From positions 90,001 through 154,000 of the forward strand of contig JAPFBL010000581.1 in NCBI GenBank assembly GCA_026182355.1: a stretch of DNA of 64,000 bases. Direction: 5' to 3'. The translations under genes were made by a program, and so were the position numbers. This document shows positions 1-10,335 of this stretch, piece after piece. The stretch is from Hermatobates lingyangjiaoensis. Taxonomy: Eukaryota > Arthropoda > Insecta > Hemiptera > Hermatobatidae. Numbering within the stretch: position 1 is the stretch's first letter; each line of letters begins with the position of its first letter. The notes under the pieces were generated by a model that saw only the letters and a list, made by a program, of their open reading frames with translations, searched no databases and was not told the DNA's origin.

Positions 1-783
1 TTGGTTTGAAAACTTTGAAGCAGGTTTTTTTTTTACAAAAATAAGTCAAAACGGAATTAAAACCAGTCCAGTCAATGGGAAAAGTTTAGAACAGACTGTG
101 GATTTAGCTTTCACATATTATTTTAACTATCATGTGAAATACGGTTGACTTTATTTAAGCCCAGATTTAATTATTCCGTTTAATTAAAGTCAAGTTATTT
201 AATTGTGAACAACAGCATGCCCTTGTCGTGCCTACATTTAGATTATACATCAACCAGTATAGATGTGAGGTCTTGTAATTAATTAAGTTTAAGTATTTAC
301 CAGTATTTTTTTTCTAATTAATTATTGAATGGCATCTTTGTGGCATTGCATATCAGGCTTTTACTTTGGTTACAGAGTTGTCTCTTAGAGTACTTCGAAC
401 AATGTTTGTTTTAATTCATTATTTATATGACTCATTGAAATGACAATATTAAAACACTGATACAAAGAGTTGTATATTTGATCAAGATATACAACTTGAT
501 GAATCAAGTTGAAATTTCATCATATTTGAAATTTTCCCTTTATGAGCAAATTCAACACTATAACAGACTGCAAAGAATAATTAATTACTAATATTTCAAT
601 AACATTAATGAAATACTTTTAATGACAAAGTATTAAGCCAAATAATAAAATAAATATATTTCATACGTGCAAATCACTTCAGTTCTTTTTTAACAAAATA
701 CAAATAAGTAAAACTTGATCAAAACAGATTAGAGCTAATGGATATTCATATTAGGAAATTTAGAAAAATGACATTTTCTAAAA
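1..783. other. AT-rich intergenic DNA, no gene seen
   Basis: No reading frame or RNA gene is recognisable. The only structured piece is a segment at about 523-590 (with TTTATGAGCAAATT and ACACTATAACAGACTGCA) that recurs in direct orientation at about 1163-1225 and, more diverged, near 29050-29100. It is a dispersed repeat of unknown class. Confidence 0.6.
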
Positions 784-1152
784 GGCACACAGAAAAAAGT
801 TTCATATGTAATGTAACAAAGCGTTTCGAACACTTAATGTCTTTTTCAGGTTTGCATATAAAAAAATATATATATCTTTTAGTTTTAAGAACATCAGAGT
901 AATTTATTCAAAATTGAGCACAATTTATGAAAGTTGAATTGCACTATTGTGATTTTTAGTGAGGGGATTTATATGAAAAATGGCTTAATTAATCTTAACC
1001 TTATTAAAACATGAGAACATACTGAAACATAGACCAATTTATAAGTAATAATGATTTTTTTAAAAACCTACACTTTTGTGTAAACCTGAAAATGAACAAT
1101 AAGTGTTCGAAACGCATTGTTAGTTTTCATATTAAATTCTTTTTTTGTGTGG
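784..1152. repeat. Foldback element, family J, hammerhead-like motif in each arm
   Basis: Two inverted arms, about 784-856 and 1078-1152, enclose a roughly 220-bp AT-rich spacer. Both contain GCGTTTCGAACACTTA on the plus strand or its complement. In the right arm (plus) CTGAAAA (1086-1092) is followed by one unpaired T, a 5-bp stem GAACA/TGTTC (1094-1098 with 1104-1108) and GAAA (1109-1112). This is the hammerhead order, but the core has A where the conserved second G of CTGANGA should be, so it is probably inactive. The left arm carries the same motif on the minus strand with more changes. It looks like an old PLE-type 3' end pair (inference). Confidence 0.6.
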
Positions 1153-1940
1153 AGAAGTAATTTTTTTAAATTTTCTCTTTATGAGCAAATTTAACACTAT
1201 AACAGACTGCACGAATAATTACTTAATAACACTAATCCCACAATTAATGAATATTATTTAATAATTAATAACTTGGAATTGTTCTTCTATAACATTAGCG
1301 ATTAGGATTTTGTATCCTTCTATCTTTGTGATCCAGTAATTTAAATTTCAACTCCATGCAGTTGAACTTATGTAAATAAACTTGTAAATTTCAGGATTTT
1401 TTTAAACAAACATGTAATGGATAAAACAGCAAAAATGATACAATTTTTCCAACCATGTTTTCTAATACAATTTCATCATTTTTATTGGATAAATTTCTTT
1501 AATTCAATTTCTGAAAAGTAGTTTAATCGGCAATGATTTATTATTAATTCATCTTTGGGGAAAAAAAGAAGAAATATAACCATATATAAAAAGGTTTATA
1601 AATATATAGCATGTTTGAAAGCATTGTGTTCTATATAAGGTTGGAGCAACTGCAGCACAGTATGTGAGAGGAAAAGCACCGGAATTAAGGATTATCTCAT
1701 CTTTCTGTAAAAATGATGCAATATATAGAAGAACCTACATACGTGTTGTTTTAATACAGCTTTGTTTAGAACATTTCCTTTTATTTTTCTCAGATATTTG
1801 ACACCTATTTAAAGAAGTTGTCTTTTTAACTTTATTTTTTTATTCATTTAAATTGTTTTCGTATAAAAACAACAAGTGATTGCATAATTTATATTTAAAT
1901 GAAGAAAAGGAATGAACTGCTTTACTATGTAGATTCATAG
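1153..1940. other. AT-rich intergenic DNA with dispersed repeat
   Basis: About 1163-1225 is a direct copy of the segment at 523-590. The rest is AT-rich sequence in which I see no gene. Confidence 0.5.
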
Positions 1941-1984
1941 GATTATATATTATATATATATATATAACTTACTTAATATAAGTT

Positions 1985-2290
1985 ATATATATATATACTT
2001 TAAATTACATAAAACAAGACACAGAAAAATAATAAAATACACACTTACTAAATTCAATATTTCGAACAGTTGTTCATCAGGAGAAGACTAAAAGAGATGT
2101 CGAAGTGAAAGATATCTCCTCAAATTGACGGAAGGTATGCGAGTGAGAGATCTCTTTCACTACGTTCTCTCTTCTAGTCTTCTCTTGATGACTAACAACA
2201 GTTCGAAATATTAAATTTAGTAAGTGTTAATTTTACCTTTTTTCTGTATCCTGTTTTGAGTATTTTAAAGTTTTATAGTCCGTGTGAACC
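1985..2290. repeat. Foldback element, family D, degenerate hammerhead motifs
   Basis: Inverted arms (about 1994-2100 and 2150-2280) lie between (TA)n tracts at about 1945-1995 and 2305-2329. The minus-strand copy of the left arm reads CTGATGA, then a short loop with GTTC, then GAAATATT, the family-wide hammerhead order. The plus-strand copy of the right arm has TTGATGA (first core C lost). A related fragment lies at about 53728-53890 and shares the TAGTAAGTGT tail and a CCGTGTG end. Stem I pairing is weak here, so ribozyme activity is doubtful. Confidence 0.55.
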
Positions 2291-2304
2291 ATTACTTCAA
2301 TTTA

Positions 2305-2329
2305 GTATATATATATATATATATATATA
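2305..2329. repeat. (TA)n microsatellite
   Basis: Pure TA run separating the family D foldback from a family C fragment. Read through, such tracts give long Tyr-Ile runs in conceptual translation that are not protein genes. Confidence 0.95.
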
Positions 2330-2500
2330 CTTCAATGTACATAAAGAAACATAGAGAAATTAAAAGCACACACTTACAGTCTTTAATTTTCGGTTGAACC
2401 CTCTTCAGGAGAGATAAGAGAGGGAAACCAAGCGCACTGGTAAAGAGACGGTTGGAGACCAACAATGTTGCCACATACGCGCCCGGTCTCAGAGAATAAG
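2330..2500 (-). repeat. Family C PLE-like 3' end fragment with hammerhead motif
   Basis: The same family as the foldback at 23687-23979 (shared AACATAGAGAAAT, ACACTTACAGTCT and GACGGTTGGAGACC). On the minus strand the order is TCTC, CTGAAGA (complement of 2402-2408), a GG/CC hairpin, GAAA (complement of 2388-2391), ATTA, then AAGACTG. Stem I keeps three of four pairs. The element is truncated upstream and abuts a (TA)n tract at its 3' end. Confidence 0.6.
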
Positions 2501-2832
2501 GTAGACAAGAATCAATTTAAGATTAAATTGAAATATTAATATGAAAAGTAATAATAAAAATAAATAAAATAAAATAAAATAAAATACAACTGAGAGATGA
2601 ACAGAAGAATATATAAATAAAAATTATGGACTAAGCTTTAATACAAATTAGAGAATAAAAATCAATTAAATAAATAAAAAATATAAAGGATAAAAAATTG
2701 TATAAAAAAACTAGATGAAGAGACAAGGAACTAATACAATGAATCATCTTACAATGAATACAATACAATGAATCTCTTAAGATTAAGGCCAGGTACACTA
2801 TGCCCATTGAGCAACCAAATATGGGCTTCAAA

Positions 2833-2835
<3 letters not shown>

Positions 2836-2882
<47 letters not shown>
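2836..2882. repeat. (TA)n microsatellite
   Basis: About 47 bp of pure TA, immediately followed by a family A fragment. Confidence 0.95.
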
Positions 2883-2883
<1 letters not shown>

Positions 2884-2887
<4 letters not shown>

Positions 2888-2980
2888 TGACCAAACCACA
2901 ATATGAAATGGGAAAACAAGACTAAGATCTTTCAACCATCACAAGCGGTCTTCGTGAGAGACAAACATCCAACTGATAAT
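2884..2980 (-). repeat. Family A fragment with degenerate hammerhead
   Basis: Minus-strand family A 3' end (CAAACCACAATATGAAATGG, then AAGATCTTTCAACC on the plus strand). The core region is altered (CTCACGAAGACC instead of CTGACGAAGACC on the minus strand). It lies between two (TA)n tracts. Confidence 0.6.
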
Positions 2981-2997
2981 ATATATATATAACTTAT

Positions 2998-3130
2998 AAT
3001 GAAAGTAATACAAGATGGACACATACATAAATCACTACTATATTTCGACATATGTCGTCATCATAAGGCGAAGAGTCTCAAAGGGGGTAGGCAAATGGCA
3101 CAGATCATAAATCAATAAAAATTACGTATA
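2998..3130 (-). repeat. Family B-like fragment
   Basis: Contains a TATTTCGACATATGTCG block followed by TCATCAT. On the minus strand this reads ATGATGA, GACATATGTC hairpin, GAAATAT, so the first core C is lost. The following GGCGAAGAGTCTCAAAG resembles the CGAAGAGTCC segment of family B near 34030 and 58165. Old, 5'-truncated copy. Confidence 0.5.
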
Positions 3131-3611
3131 AAACATAATGTAGCAAAAAACTGAAAAGTAAAACATAATAACTTCTTCATAGTTATCACTTTGACAGTGA
3201 AGGTCAAAAGCTGAAGCTATTTAGACCAGACCTCTAAGGGCCACCCAGTCACACTTCCTTTCCCAAATTAGACCTCTCAAATCAACAACTGTTTAAAACC
3301 CACAAGGACTCTATACAGTTGCTTTCAGAAACTACTCAACAAATAATATGAACAAATTGTTTTTTACACTATGATAAGTGTGTTTGTATTACGAGAGATA
3401 CATTTGTATCAACTTCTACAAATTTCTCTAAAATATCAAGTATGCGATGCCAATATAAAGTAAAATAAGTGTTATCAAGGCATAAAAAAACTTAGTTTAT
3501 TGAAACCCACATATTATGGGCTGTACATATGACAATCAATATGTAGAAATTCATGATAGAATTTTTTACTAAGTTGTTTCAAAAAGGTTTACTAAACACT
3601 GAAAAATGGAA

Positions 3612-3616
<5 letters not shown>
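3131..3616. other. AT-rich intergenic DNA, no gene seen
   Basis: No feature recognised between the family B-like fragment and the next (TA)n tract at about 3617-3650. Confidence 0.5.
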
Positions 3617-3650
<34 letters not shown>

Positions 3651-3655
<5 letters not shown>

Positions 3656-3789
3656 AACTGCCTTAGTTGGATTTTTGAACCTGACGAAGACCAACGGTAT
3701 ACGGGTTACTTGCCGTTGAAATTACAACGTGCTTGTCTCCCTTTCTCTTTTCTTCTGAAGACGGATTGCCCCTAAATTTGGGTATTCGC
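3651..3789 (+). repeat. Chimeric cassette: family A head joined to family C tail
   Basis: Starts like family A (AGTTGGATTTTTGA, then CTGACGAAGACC) but at about 3690 switches to a family C-like sequence (CTTGCCGTTG, then GTGCTTGTCTCCCTTTC as at 23550) and ends with CTGAAGACGG and TAAATTTGGG. The GAAA of the second core is TAAA, so it is probably inactive. It is bracketed by (TA)n at 3617-3650 and 3790-3807. Confidence 0.55.
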
Positions 3790-3897
3790 ATATATATATA
3801 TATATATGGATTAATTTACCACAATGAAAACAATTAATCGACAATATCATAAAAAAGGTGAAACAATTCATGATATTAAATTATGAAGAACAGTTCA

Positions 3898-4434
3898 CAA
3901 GAAGGAATTTGTTAGTCATTCCATACAGTCCTTGTTTGAAAGATATGCCTTCATTTATACAAAAAATTGGACGTTTCTGTTGTGTTCAGTAATGATGGTA
4001 ACTTGTTTAACAGACTTGTCAATAATAAGCTAAAAACAAAGGACTGCTGTGTATACAGGATACCATGTACTGACTGTGAAATGTCTTACATTGGACAGAC
4101 GAGCAAAGGTCTTCTTACAAGGATAAAACAACACAAATATTCCATCAGAAGAGAAGACGAAAAGAGTGTCTTGTTCATGCACATAAGAAACAGTAATCAT
4201 GTGATTAACTGGAATGAAGCAAATGAATTAATATATGTGTCTTCAGAAAGAAGGAGAAATATCGTGGAAAGTGCGCTCATAAAGAACTTTTATGAGAAGT
4301 TGATGAACAATAGCCTAGGACTCTACAAATTAGATGAAGTTTTGATTAGCGGGATAATTAAACAGATGAAGACTTCATCATTAAACACATTCAGAGTTGT
4401 CATCAATTCTGGAAATTTCAATCAGCCGAGTTAA
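3898..4434 (+). pseudogene. Penelope-like element GIY-YIG endonuclease, truncated and frameshifted
   Basis: The frame open from 3967 to a TAA at 4432-4434 encodes 155 residues matching the C-terminal endonuclease of PLEs. A cysteine-rich block (C27, C28, C34, C37) is followed by a degenerate GIY (CVY, 28-30), YIG at 41-43 in YIGQTSKG, R52, H56 and the likely metal-binding glutamate E101 in NIVESALIKNF. These are the expected residues of the nuclease fold that nicks target DNA for retrotransposition. Upstream, a different frame from about 3898 (RRNLLVIPYSPCLKDMPSFI) resembles the PLE thumb/linker that normally precedes VVFSNDGNLF, so one frameshift lies near 3961-3975. The frame at 3967 opens with TTG, not ATG, and an in-frame TGA sits at 3937. 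No reverse transcriptase domain is present. It cannot act alone, but the endonuclease motif residues are intact. Confidence 0.85.
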
Positions 4435-4462
4435 CAAGTATTTATTGTTTTTTTAGTTCACT

Positions 4463-4500
4463 TGCTCTCTGATGATGTGTTAACGAAAGGCCTTAGAGCA
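4463..4500 (+). ncRNA. Hammerhead ribozyme, family P, intact core
   Basis: Stem I strand TGCTCT (4463-4468) pairs perfectly with AGAGCA (4495-4500). Between them: core CTGATGA (4469-4475), one extra T, a short GT/AC stem II with loop GTTA (4477-4484), GAAA (4485-4488), mini stem III AG-GC-CT (4488-4493) and cleavage-site T 4494. Every conserved hammerhead position is present; the oddities are a 2-bp stem III and the unpaired base after the core. Predicted self-cleavage is after 4494. Hammerheads of this reduced type are known from PLE terminal repeats. Activity is inferred. Confidence 0.8.
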
Positions 4501-4570
4501 TTGTTTCAAAAATTGTTTTCATTGTGGTAAATTAATCCATCTATTATATCAAGTGTTATTTTGATTATTA

Positions 4571-4572
<2 letters not shown>

Positions 4573-4620
<48 letters not shown>
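4573..4620. repeat. (TA)n microsatellite
   Basis: Pure TA tract between the 3' end of the family P copy and a family E fragment. Confidence 0.95.
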
Positions 4621-4626
<6 letters not shown>

Positions 4627-4800
4627 GTTATCATTAGAAAACAAAAAGAGACTAACACTTACTATTATCGACATTTCTGCTATCACGCCGTCCTCAGGAA
4701 AGATAGGAAAAGGAAAAGGAACACAGGAGCGGATACATGAAAGTGTCAACCGACCAACACAAAGTGATACACAGTGTAGCCACCTTGGCCCCATGGACTA
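4621..4800 (-). repeat. Family E PLE-like 3' end with hammerhead-like motif
   Basis: On the minus strand, CTGAGGA is followed by a CGGC hairpin region, GAAA, TGTC and GATAATAGTAAGTG (about 4661-4702). The core fits CTGANGA and the predicted cleavage base is C, but stem I keeps only two certain pairs. A diverged plus-strand relative lies at about 58935-59100 (shared GTCGGTTGG and ACACTTTCA blocks and the AGTCTCTTTTTGT tail). Confidence 0.55.
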
Positions 4801-6290
4801 GTTTAAGCTGAACTAAATGTCAATAAAACTGAAATTAATTTAAGAAAGGGTAGAAAAGCAAGAAGGAAAAAGGAAAAGATAAAATTGTAAATAAAAAATA
4901 AAGAAGTAAAAAACAATAATTACGCCAATACATCCATTCTAGGTACAAATACGCTGATTATTCCATTGTAAGAATAATACGCAGGTTAGGGTTAATAGAA
5001 CTACGACTAATTTCCAACTGCGTACTTCTTTAGAATGTAGATAATAATATTTTCTTTTAATAACAAGTATTCAAGTTAAAGATTAAAATTCTAATAAGCT
5101 CAACATCAAAGCGGATATTTGAATTATAATTTACATTTTGTTATTTATAAATTGAATGTTAATATTTCTTTATTTTATTTTGAGTCATAACATATTTGAA
5201 TAAATGGAGTAAAAATATAAGATTATACTTGGTTTAAGAAACCGTTGAAAAAAATAATACCAGCACAAACTGTAAGTTGTTAACCAACAAATACATATAT
5301 GAAAATGAAGAAAAACGATAAAAAAAATTATGCTAAGAAATATCAATCTAATGAAATTACAGTACATGAAAGTTTTAATAAATTGAAAAAAATCAGGATA
5401 ATGGAGTAAAAATGAGGAAGTATTATCCATTTACTAATGCATTGCAGGTATCAACACGTATATTAATTAAATCAAAGTACTAATATGCATAATATTCCTC
5501 TGAGGTACTAATATCTGATATTTACTAATACTGAGGTCAATATTGAACTAATACTAATGTTTACTGGTATTTACTAATCTTGGCTACTAGTAACATGTTC
5601 TGATTTTAGTGGAAATAGAAAACACTTTATCTGGGGCTGTAGATGCACTTTTTTTTATGGTAAGGCTGTTTGGTAGGAAGCTTGGGGGTGCTCAGAGTTA
5701 TACATCATTGTCATATGTTCTAAATATATCTTAAACATTTCATATAACATTCATATCAAATACCTTTTACAGGTAAATAATTATTGTATAGCTGTAAAAA
5801 TTTAAAAGTGACGACTTTTTGCCAAATTGAGTATAACATATTATAATTTAAGATCTACTCACCAATCTTAAGATCGCTTCTACTATGGAGAGACTTCAAT
5901 AATCACCACTAGTTACTTACCACACCTGTAACAGACATTTACAGAGTTATTACAAAGTTTTAAAGAAGAGACCATTGGAGGAGTACTAAGTTTTGCTCAA
6001 TGGAAGATAGTTGTAAATAATGAAGTTATTGGTTTATGTATATGGTGCATACAGTTTAAATATTTGAGAGTTTAATTTACTTCTATTGATAACTACTAAA
6101 TTGAATCATCCTGTTTTGGACAATCATATTTGAAAGTTCTATTTATACTTCTTGATTACTACTAAACTTGATGGTCTAGTTTGGTATGTACAGTTTTAGT
6201 ATTTGAAAATCAAATTTGCTTCTACCAAAATTATCATCATGAACAAGTTTTGAACATGGTGATTTAAAAATACTCTAAGGACCTTGATTA
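4801..6290. other. AT-rich intergenic DNA, no gene seen
   Basis: Long low-complexity AT-rich stretch. The open frames in it have no recognisable motif and the composition of noncoding DNA. Confidence 0.55.
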
Positions 6291-6299
6291 ATCTGTTAT

Positions 6300-6740
6300 T
6301 CCAAATATTCCGTTTTCTAATATATACCGTAGGTTTCTTCGCTTTCCTAGCACCTTCGAACTCAAATTCCCAAGTCATACTTGGCACAGATGTTCCTGGG
6401 TGGCCGGCCTCTGATGTGCCTGATCTATCTGGCCCCTTCAAGGCGTCACCTGGTACTCCACATCAGCCGAGATTATGCTACCGCTGAAAGCGCAGCCTCT
6501 CTCCAGGCTAGTGGAAGGTTCGGACCCCTACATTGTTGAGAGACCCAACCCCTGACTTATCATCGATACTTTCTATTTAACCAGAGCTAGACAAGGTTCA
6601 AGTAGTGCGAATGTACCAGTAAAATGGGAAGTTATTTCTGTGTTATTGAGCATGCTTGCGTGTGACAGGTGAGCTTGGAGCCTCGGGATTTGCTACACTC
6701 CGTCAGCTGCCCCTGTGGGGAGGGGGATATTATTATTGCT
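6300..6740. other. GC-richer block, unrecognised, possible mobile-element remnant
   Basis: Base composition rises sharply here (for example GGCCGGCCTCTGATG and CCTCTCTCCAGGCTAG), then returns to AT-rich at about 6740. A 67-codon plus frame (6284-6487) and an 81-codon minus frame (6196-6441) cross it, but neither shows a known domain. GGTTCGGACCCC near 6518 resembles a Pol III B box, yet no A box is evident. A transposable-element fragment such as an LTR or SINE is likeliest, and a host exon is not excluded. Confidence 0.35.
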
Positions 6741-7680
6741 AACAGGGTTGTTTTGTATCCAACTTTATCTTATTTGCAATATACAAACTCTATCAACTTG
6801 AACTAATATGTAAAATTTATAAATAATAATTTAATAATTATTTGAACTAATAATCAATTTCATCAATCATATCACTAGAAATATTAAAAGATGAATCAAT
6901 AGACTTAAATTTTTTTGCATTACTTATGACAGTTAACGGAAAAGTGTGTTGATTAAAACTTGAGTTCTCATATGGTAAACGATTGTTTTGAAAGCATTAA
7001 CGGGGAACGATATCTGTGATAAACCAACAGAGAGAAAGGGCTGAAGAAATAATAGCAGCTCTCATTTGATCCCATGGGGTTCTTATGGTACCTGAGCCCT
7101 ATATCAGTTCATTAGCTTTGCTATAGGTTAATTTGATAACATTGTTCCACCTCTAGTCAAACTGTCAACTGTGTATGGCCTGACAGTGCTTGTTATAATT
7201 AGATATGTGCATAACACGATAGAGAGACGAAAATACCTTTCTCTGATAACCCAAAAGCTACAATTCACAAAACAGTATCATTCATAATTCAAATATGAAA
7301 TATAGTTTATGTAATCAATATTTAATATTGGTCACAATATCACATTAAATTTAATTCATTTTCTTATCATATCATTTAAATAAATTAAAAAAAGTTTCTA
7401 GGAATTTATTTTTAAATATTTGAAATATAATGAATGAAAATGTAATGTGCACTTAACAAACATTTAATAAGTCCACCCACCAAAAATCGTCGTACGACTC
7501 TTGATTAATTACTTCATTTAATTGAATAATTCTTATCAAACGATAATGAATTCATGAATTCTTTATCCAAAGGACCCGCATTGACTCTACAAGAAGGTTG
7601 ATCAGAATTATCGATTTATTGGCAATTCGTTATATACAAGATTTCACATAAACACTTAAAATAACAATCAATAATCAAAC
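6741..7680. other. AT-rich intergenic DNA, no gene seen
   Basis: Nothing recognisable apart from simple AT-rich sequence. Confidence 0.5.
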
Positions 7681-7850
7681 CACAATATGAAATGGAGAAA
7701 AAAAAAAGACTAAGATCTTTTAACCGTAAAAAGTCTTCATCAGTAGGGTCTTTAACACTGACAAAGACCGCATCTTACTACTGAAAAATCTTAGTATTTT
7801 TTTTTTCATTTCCTATTGCAGTTTGAGCAATTCATTATATGGAATTTTAA
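7681..7850. repeat. Old family A foldback
   Basis: The left arm (minus-strand family A; CAAACCACAATATGAAATGG, AAGATCTTTTAACCG) and right arm (plus strand; CACTGACAAAGACCGC, AATCTTAGT, CATTTCCTATTG) form an imperfect inverted repeat. Both ribozyme cores are mutated (CTGACAA; GAAA changed), so this is a decayed insertion. No (TA)n remains beside it. Confidence 0.6.
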
Positions 7851-8494
7851 ACCTAATGCTTAATACGTAATCATATGAAAAATATATAACACCAGAAATG
7901 ATTATTAAATGGGTAAAATAAATTATTTTATTCAAAAACAGAAATTAAGTAAATGCATATCACGATTATATTCTAGGCTTCAATAGTAATAATAAGATAA
8001 GATTTGTTATTATAATTAATAGTGATAATTATAATAAGAAATCATAATCATACTTTATAGTCAAGTGTGATTCATATCATTAATATGAATACTAGAGGCC
8101 TACTCTTAACTTTAATATAGGTAAATATAGTAGCTAAATTGTTTAAAATCAGCTTAATTTGGGATTTATTTTAATTCAGATATTGTTTAGTCGTTTTATA
8201 AAACTCTATAGTAAAAGTATTATTATACTTGGAGACAATCAATTTAGTGACTTCATTTATCTTAATATAGCTATCTTCATTTTATCAGTAATGACAGTTA
8301 TAACAAAAATTGAATTCTTGCTCTATATTAACCCAAAAGGTTACAGTAAATTGAACCTAATATTGCTTTACAACGAATAATAAATTAAAGCTTATGAAAT
8401 TTTTATCATTCAGTATTCATGTTAATTCAGCATTCATATTAAGACGGTATTTTATAACAAAATTTCAATTTTTCAGCATTACGAGAAAGTTAAT
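7851..8494. other. AT-rich intergenic DNA, no gene seen
   Basis: No domain or RNA recognised. Open frames at 8159-8380 and 8394-8687 lack any recognisable protein motif. Confidence 0.5.
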
Positions 8495-8765
8495 TAAAAT
8501 TAGAACCGTTTTTAGCATAAAGTGGGAGCAGGCATCGTACCAAAGTATCAATATTACCGAAAAAAATAACAATGTTTCACTATACCAGAAACTATATGCC
8601 ACAAATTGCATTTCTAGGGTATTTCTAGAGTATTGTGCTAAAATTAGCACCCATTTTAGCATAAAGTGGGAGCAGAAATCCTACTGAAGTATCAATATTA
8701 CCGAAAAAATACCTTTGTTTCACTATACCAGAAACTATATGCCACAAAATTATTTCGAGATTATT
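8495..8765 (+). repeat. Tandem duplication, unit about 144 bp
   Basis: TTTAGCATAAAGTGGGAGCA occurs at 8511 and again at 8655 (offset 144). The following TATCAATATTACCGAAAAAA and CACTATACCAGAAACTATAT blocks are also repeated at the same offset. The second copy ends near 8745 (ATGCCACAAA). Few differences suggest a fairly recent duplication. Function unknown. Confidence 0.8.
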
Positions 8766-10245
8766 TCAAAATTGTGGATACACATCCACCCAGTCACACA
8801 CTAAATTTACTTTTTACGTCATGAAAAATAGATTTAGTAAACTTCAAGAAGGGTGAATCCGTAAAAACCTTGAATTATATTCATTATTTTAAAATATATT
8901 ATATCAGAGAAAAGAAATGAGTAAATGTATTATTCATTTAAAACAATTTCTTATACTATAATAATAGATCACACAATACTTACGGTTCAAATTTTCTAAT
9001 ATGTTACAAATATTTATAAATATTCTATCACGATTTAAAATAATTTTTTGGATATACTCAATAATGTTTTAATATCATTGTCAAAGAACAGATGCCATCA
9101 GGAAAAAGTGGAGGTCAAATTATACATTCTATTTGTTATTCTTTAATCTTTAATGATTTAAATAATTTATTAATGACATTACACTTCATATGTATAAGTA
9201 CAGTTGTCCAATATAAACTTTGATTAAAAATTACATGTTATTTTGTAATAAATCATGAGCAAATGTATTGATTTTGATTAATATATGCATATATGAACAA
9301 TCATGAAAACTTTCAGTATTTGTATTCAAATTTGCGTCAAAAACACGAAATTAATTGTTTTTTTTTTTGGATAATATTATATGCTAATAGGACTTCTAAT
9401 TTTACTTTTTATTTCTGTAGCAAGGACATAAACAAATAAATTATATTTATTATACCATATATAGTTAATGATATGTGCAAATAATGATGTGCGAATGAAA
9501 CGAAAAACTTTGTCTTAATTACACTCATGATTAAATACACTTATATCTGTGTGTATAATCAGAGGATACACAGTGTTATTAATTTTTTTTTAGCTCTATT
9601 AACCAACTAACTGCCTACGGAAATTCTTTCTATCAAAGATTAAAGAAGCAATCTTATTAATCTGATTTAAACTAAATTTTATGGCACCAAGTTCGAATTA
9701 TTGCCATAAGCATTGATGTTCTCTTCTTATTAAAACTAAGTAAATTGTAAATATTACATGATTATTTTAGTGACTTCAGTATATAAAATGACGCAATACA
9801 TGATAGTATTGTAAAGTTAATGCAATAAATTATAAATAAATGATATGGATTAACAATGAAAATGTACGTCTGAGTCTAACTTGCCAACATTAAGTTAATT
9901 CATATTCTCAACAAATATCGAATCTAACAATATAGGCAAGTAGATAGTAAACAAGGTCATACTATTGAATATAATGTATGGACAGGAGGTGATTTCACTA
10001 GGAAAGAATGTGTCACTTTATGATAGTGATATTGCATTGAATAAGAAAACAATAGAGCTTATGTGTGCTTGATAGACTTACAAAGGTGGTAAACAATTGC
10101 CTGAAATATGTGAATAAATTGTGTTTGACATTGTGTCATAAATACAAAGTATATACTGCCAATTTTTTCTAGTGTTTCTGCATATATTACAATACATTTT
10201 AGTTTATATATATATATTGATAAAAGTATCGACCGTGGAATAGAA
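8766..10245. other. AT-rich intergenic DNA, no gene seen
   Basis: No coding, RNA or repeat signal recognised by eye across this stretch, apart from a short TA run at about 10205-10217 bordering the next hairpin. Confidence 0.5.
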
Positions 10246-10335
10246 ACAAAACTAAAGTTTATCGGGACTCGGTCAGTTCTTTAACTGACAGTTCAGTTGA
10301 AGAACTGACCGAGTCCCGATAAACTTTGGTTTTGT
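10246..10335. repeat. Near-perfect hairpin with 42-bp arms
   Basis: Arms 10246-10287 and 10294-10335 are inverted copies with about two differences and a 6-nt loop. TA tracts lie on both sides. One arm's end (ATAAACTTTGGTTTTGT) recurs as a single copy at about 57583-57615, so it is the 3' end of another dispersed family in head-to-head form. CTGACCGA at 10305 sits where other families have CTGACGA, but GAAA is GATAAA, so no ribozyme is claimed. Confidence 0.75.

Larger units (their letters stand above)
3808..4538 (+). mobile_element. Penelope-like element copy, family P, with inverted termini
   Basis: A 28-bp sequence starting GGATTAATTTACCAC at 3808-3835 is repeated exactly in inverse orientation at 4511-4538, and (TA)n tracts flank both sides. 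Between them are a damaged PLE GIY-YIG endonuclease (about 3898-4434) and a hammerhead motif (4463-4500). The 5' terminus is therefore an inverted copy of the 3' terminus rather than a DNA-transposon TIR (inference from family P copies at 41180 and 37444). The reverse transcriptase part is missing, so the copy is 5'-truncated. Identity to 41180-41470 is high over the last 270 bp, suggesting fairly recent copies. Confidence 0.8.

Noticed and set aside
481..530. Hammerhead-like CTTGATGA...GTTGAAA near 494-513
   Set aside because: The first core base is wrong, the stem overlaps the core, and there is no partner copy or inverted arm.
2631..2894. Small frames with long Tyr-Ile runs (also at 4549-4794, 16798-17262, 33659-34162, 36902-37300, 61726-61926)
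   Set aside because: They are (TA)n microsatellites read through in frame and extended into repeat ends; no domain, and often mirrored on the other strand.
3808..4538. Reading the 28-bp inverted termini as DNA-transposon TIRs
   Set aside because: The interior encodes a PLE endonuclease and other copies show variable lengths of inverted 3' end, which fits a PLE insertion better. No transposase and no clear target-site duplication.
10246..10335. A hammerhead in the 42-bp-arm hairpin
   Set aside because: CTGACCGA and GATAAA only loosely resemble the core and no stem I could be paired.
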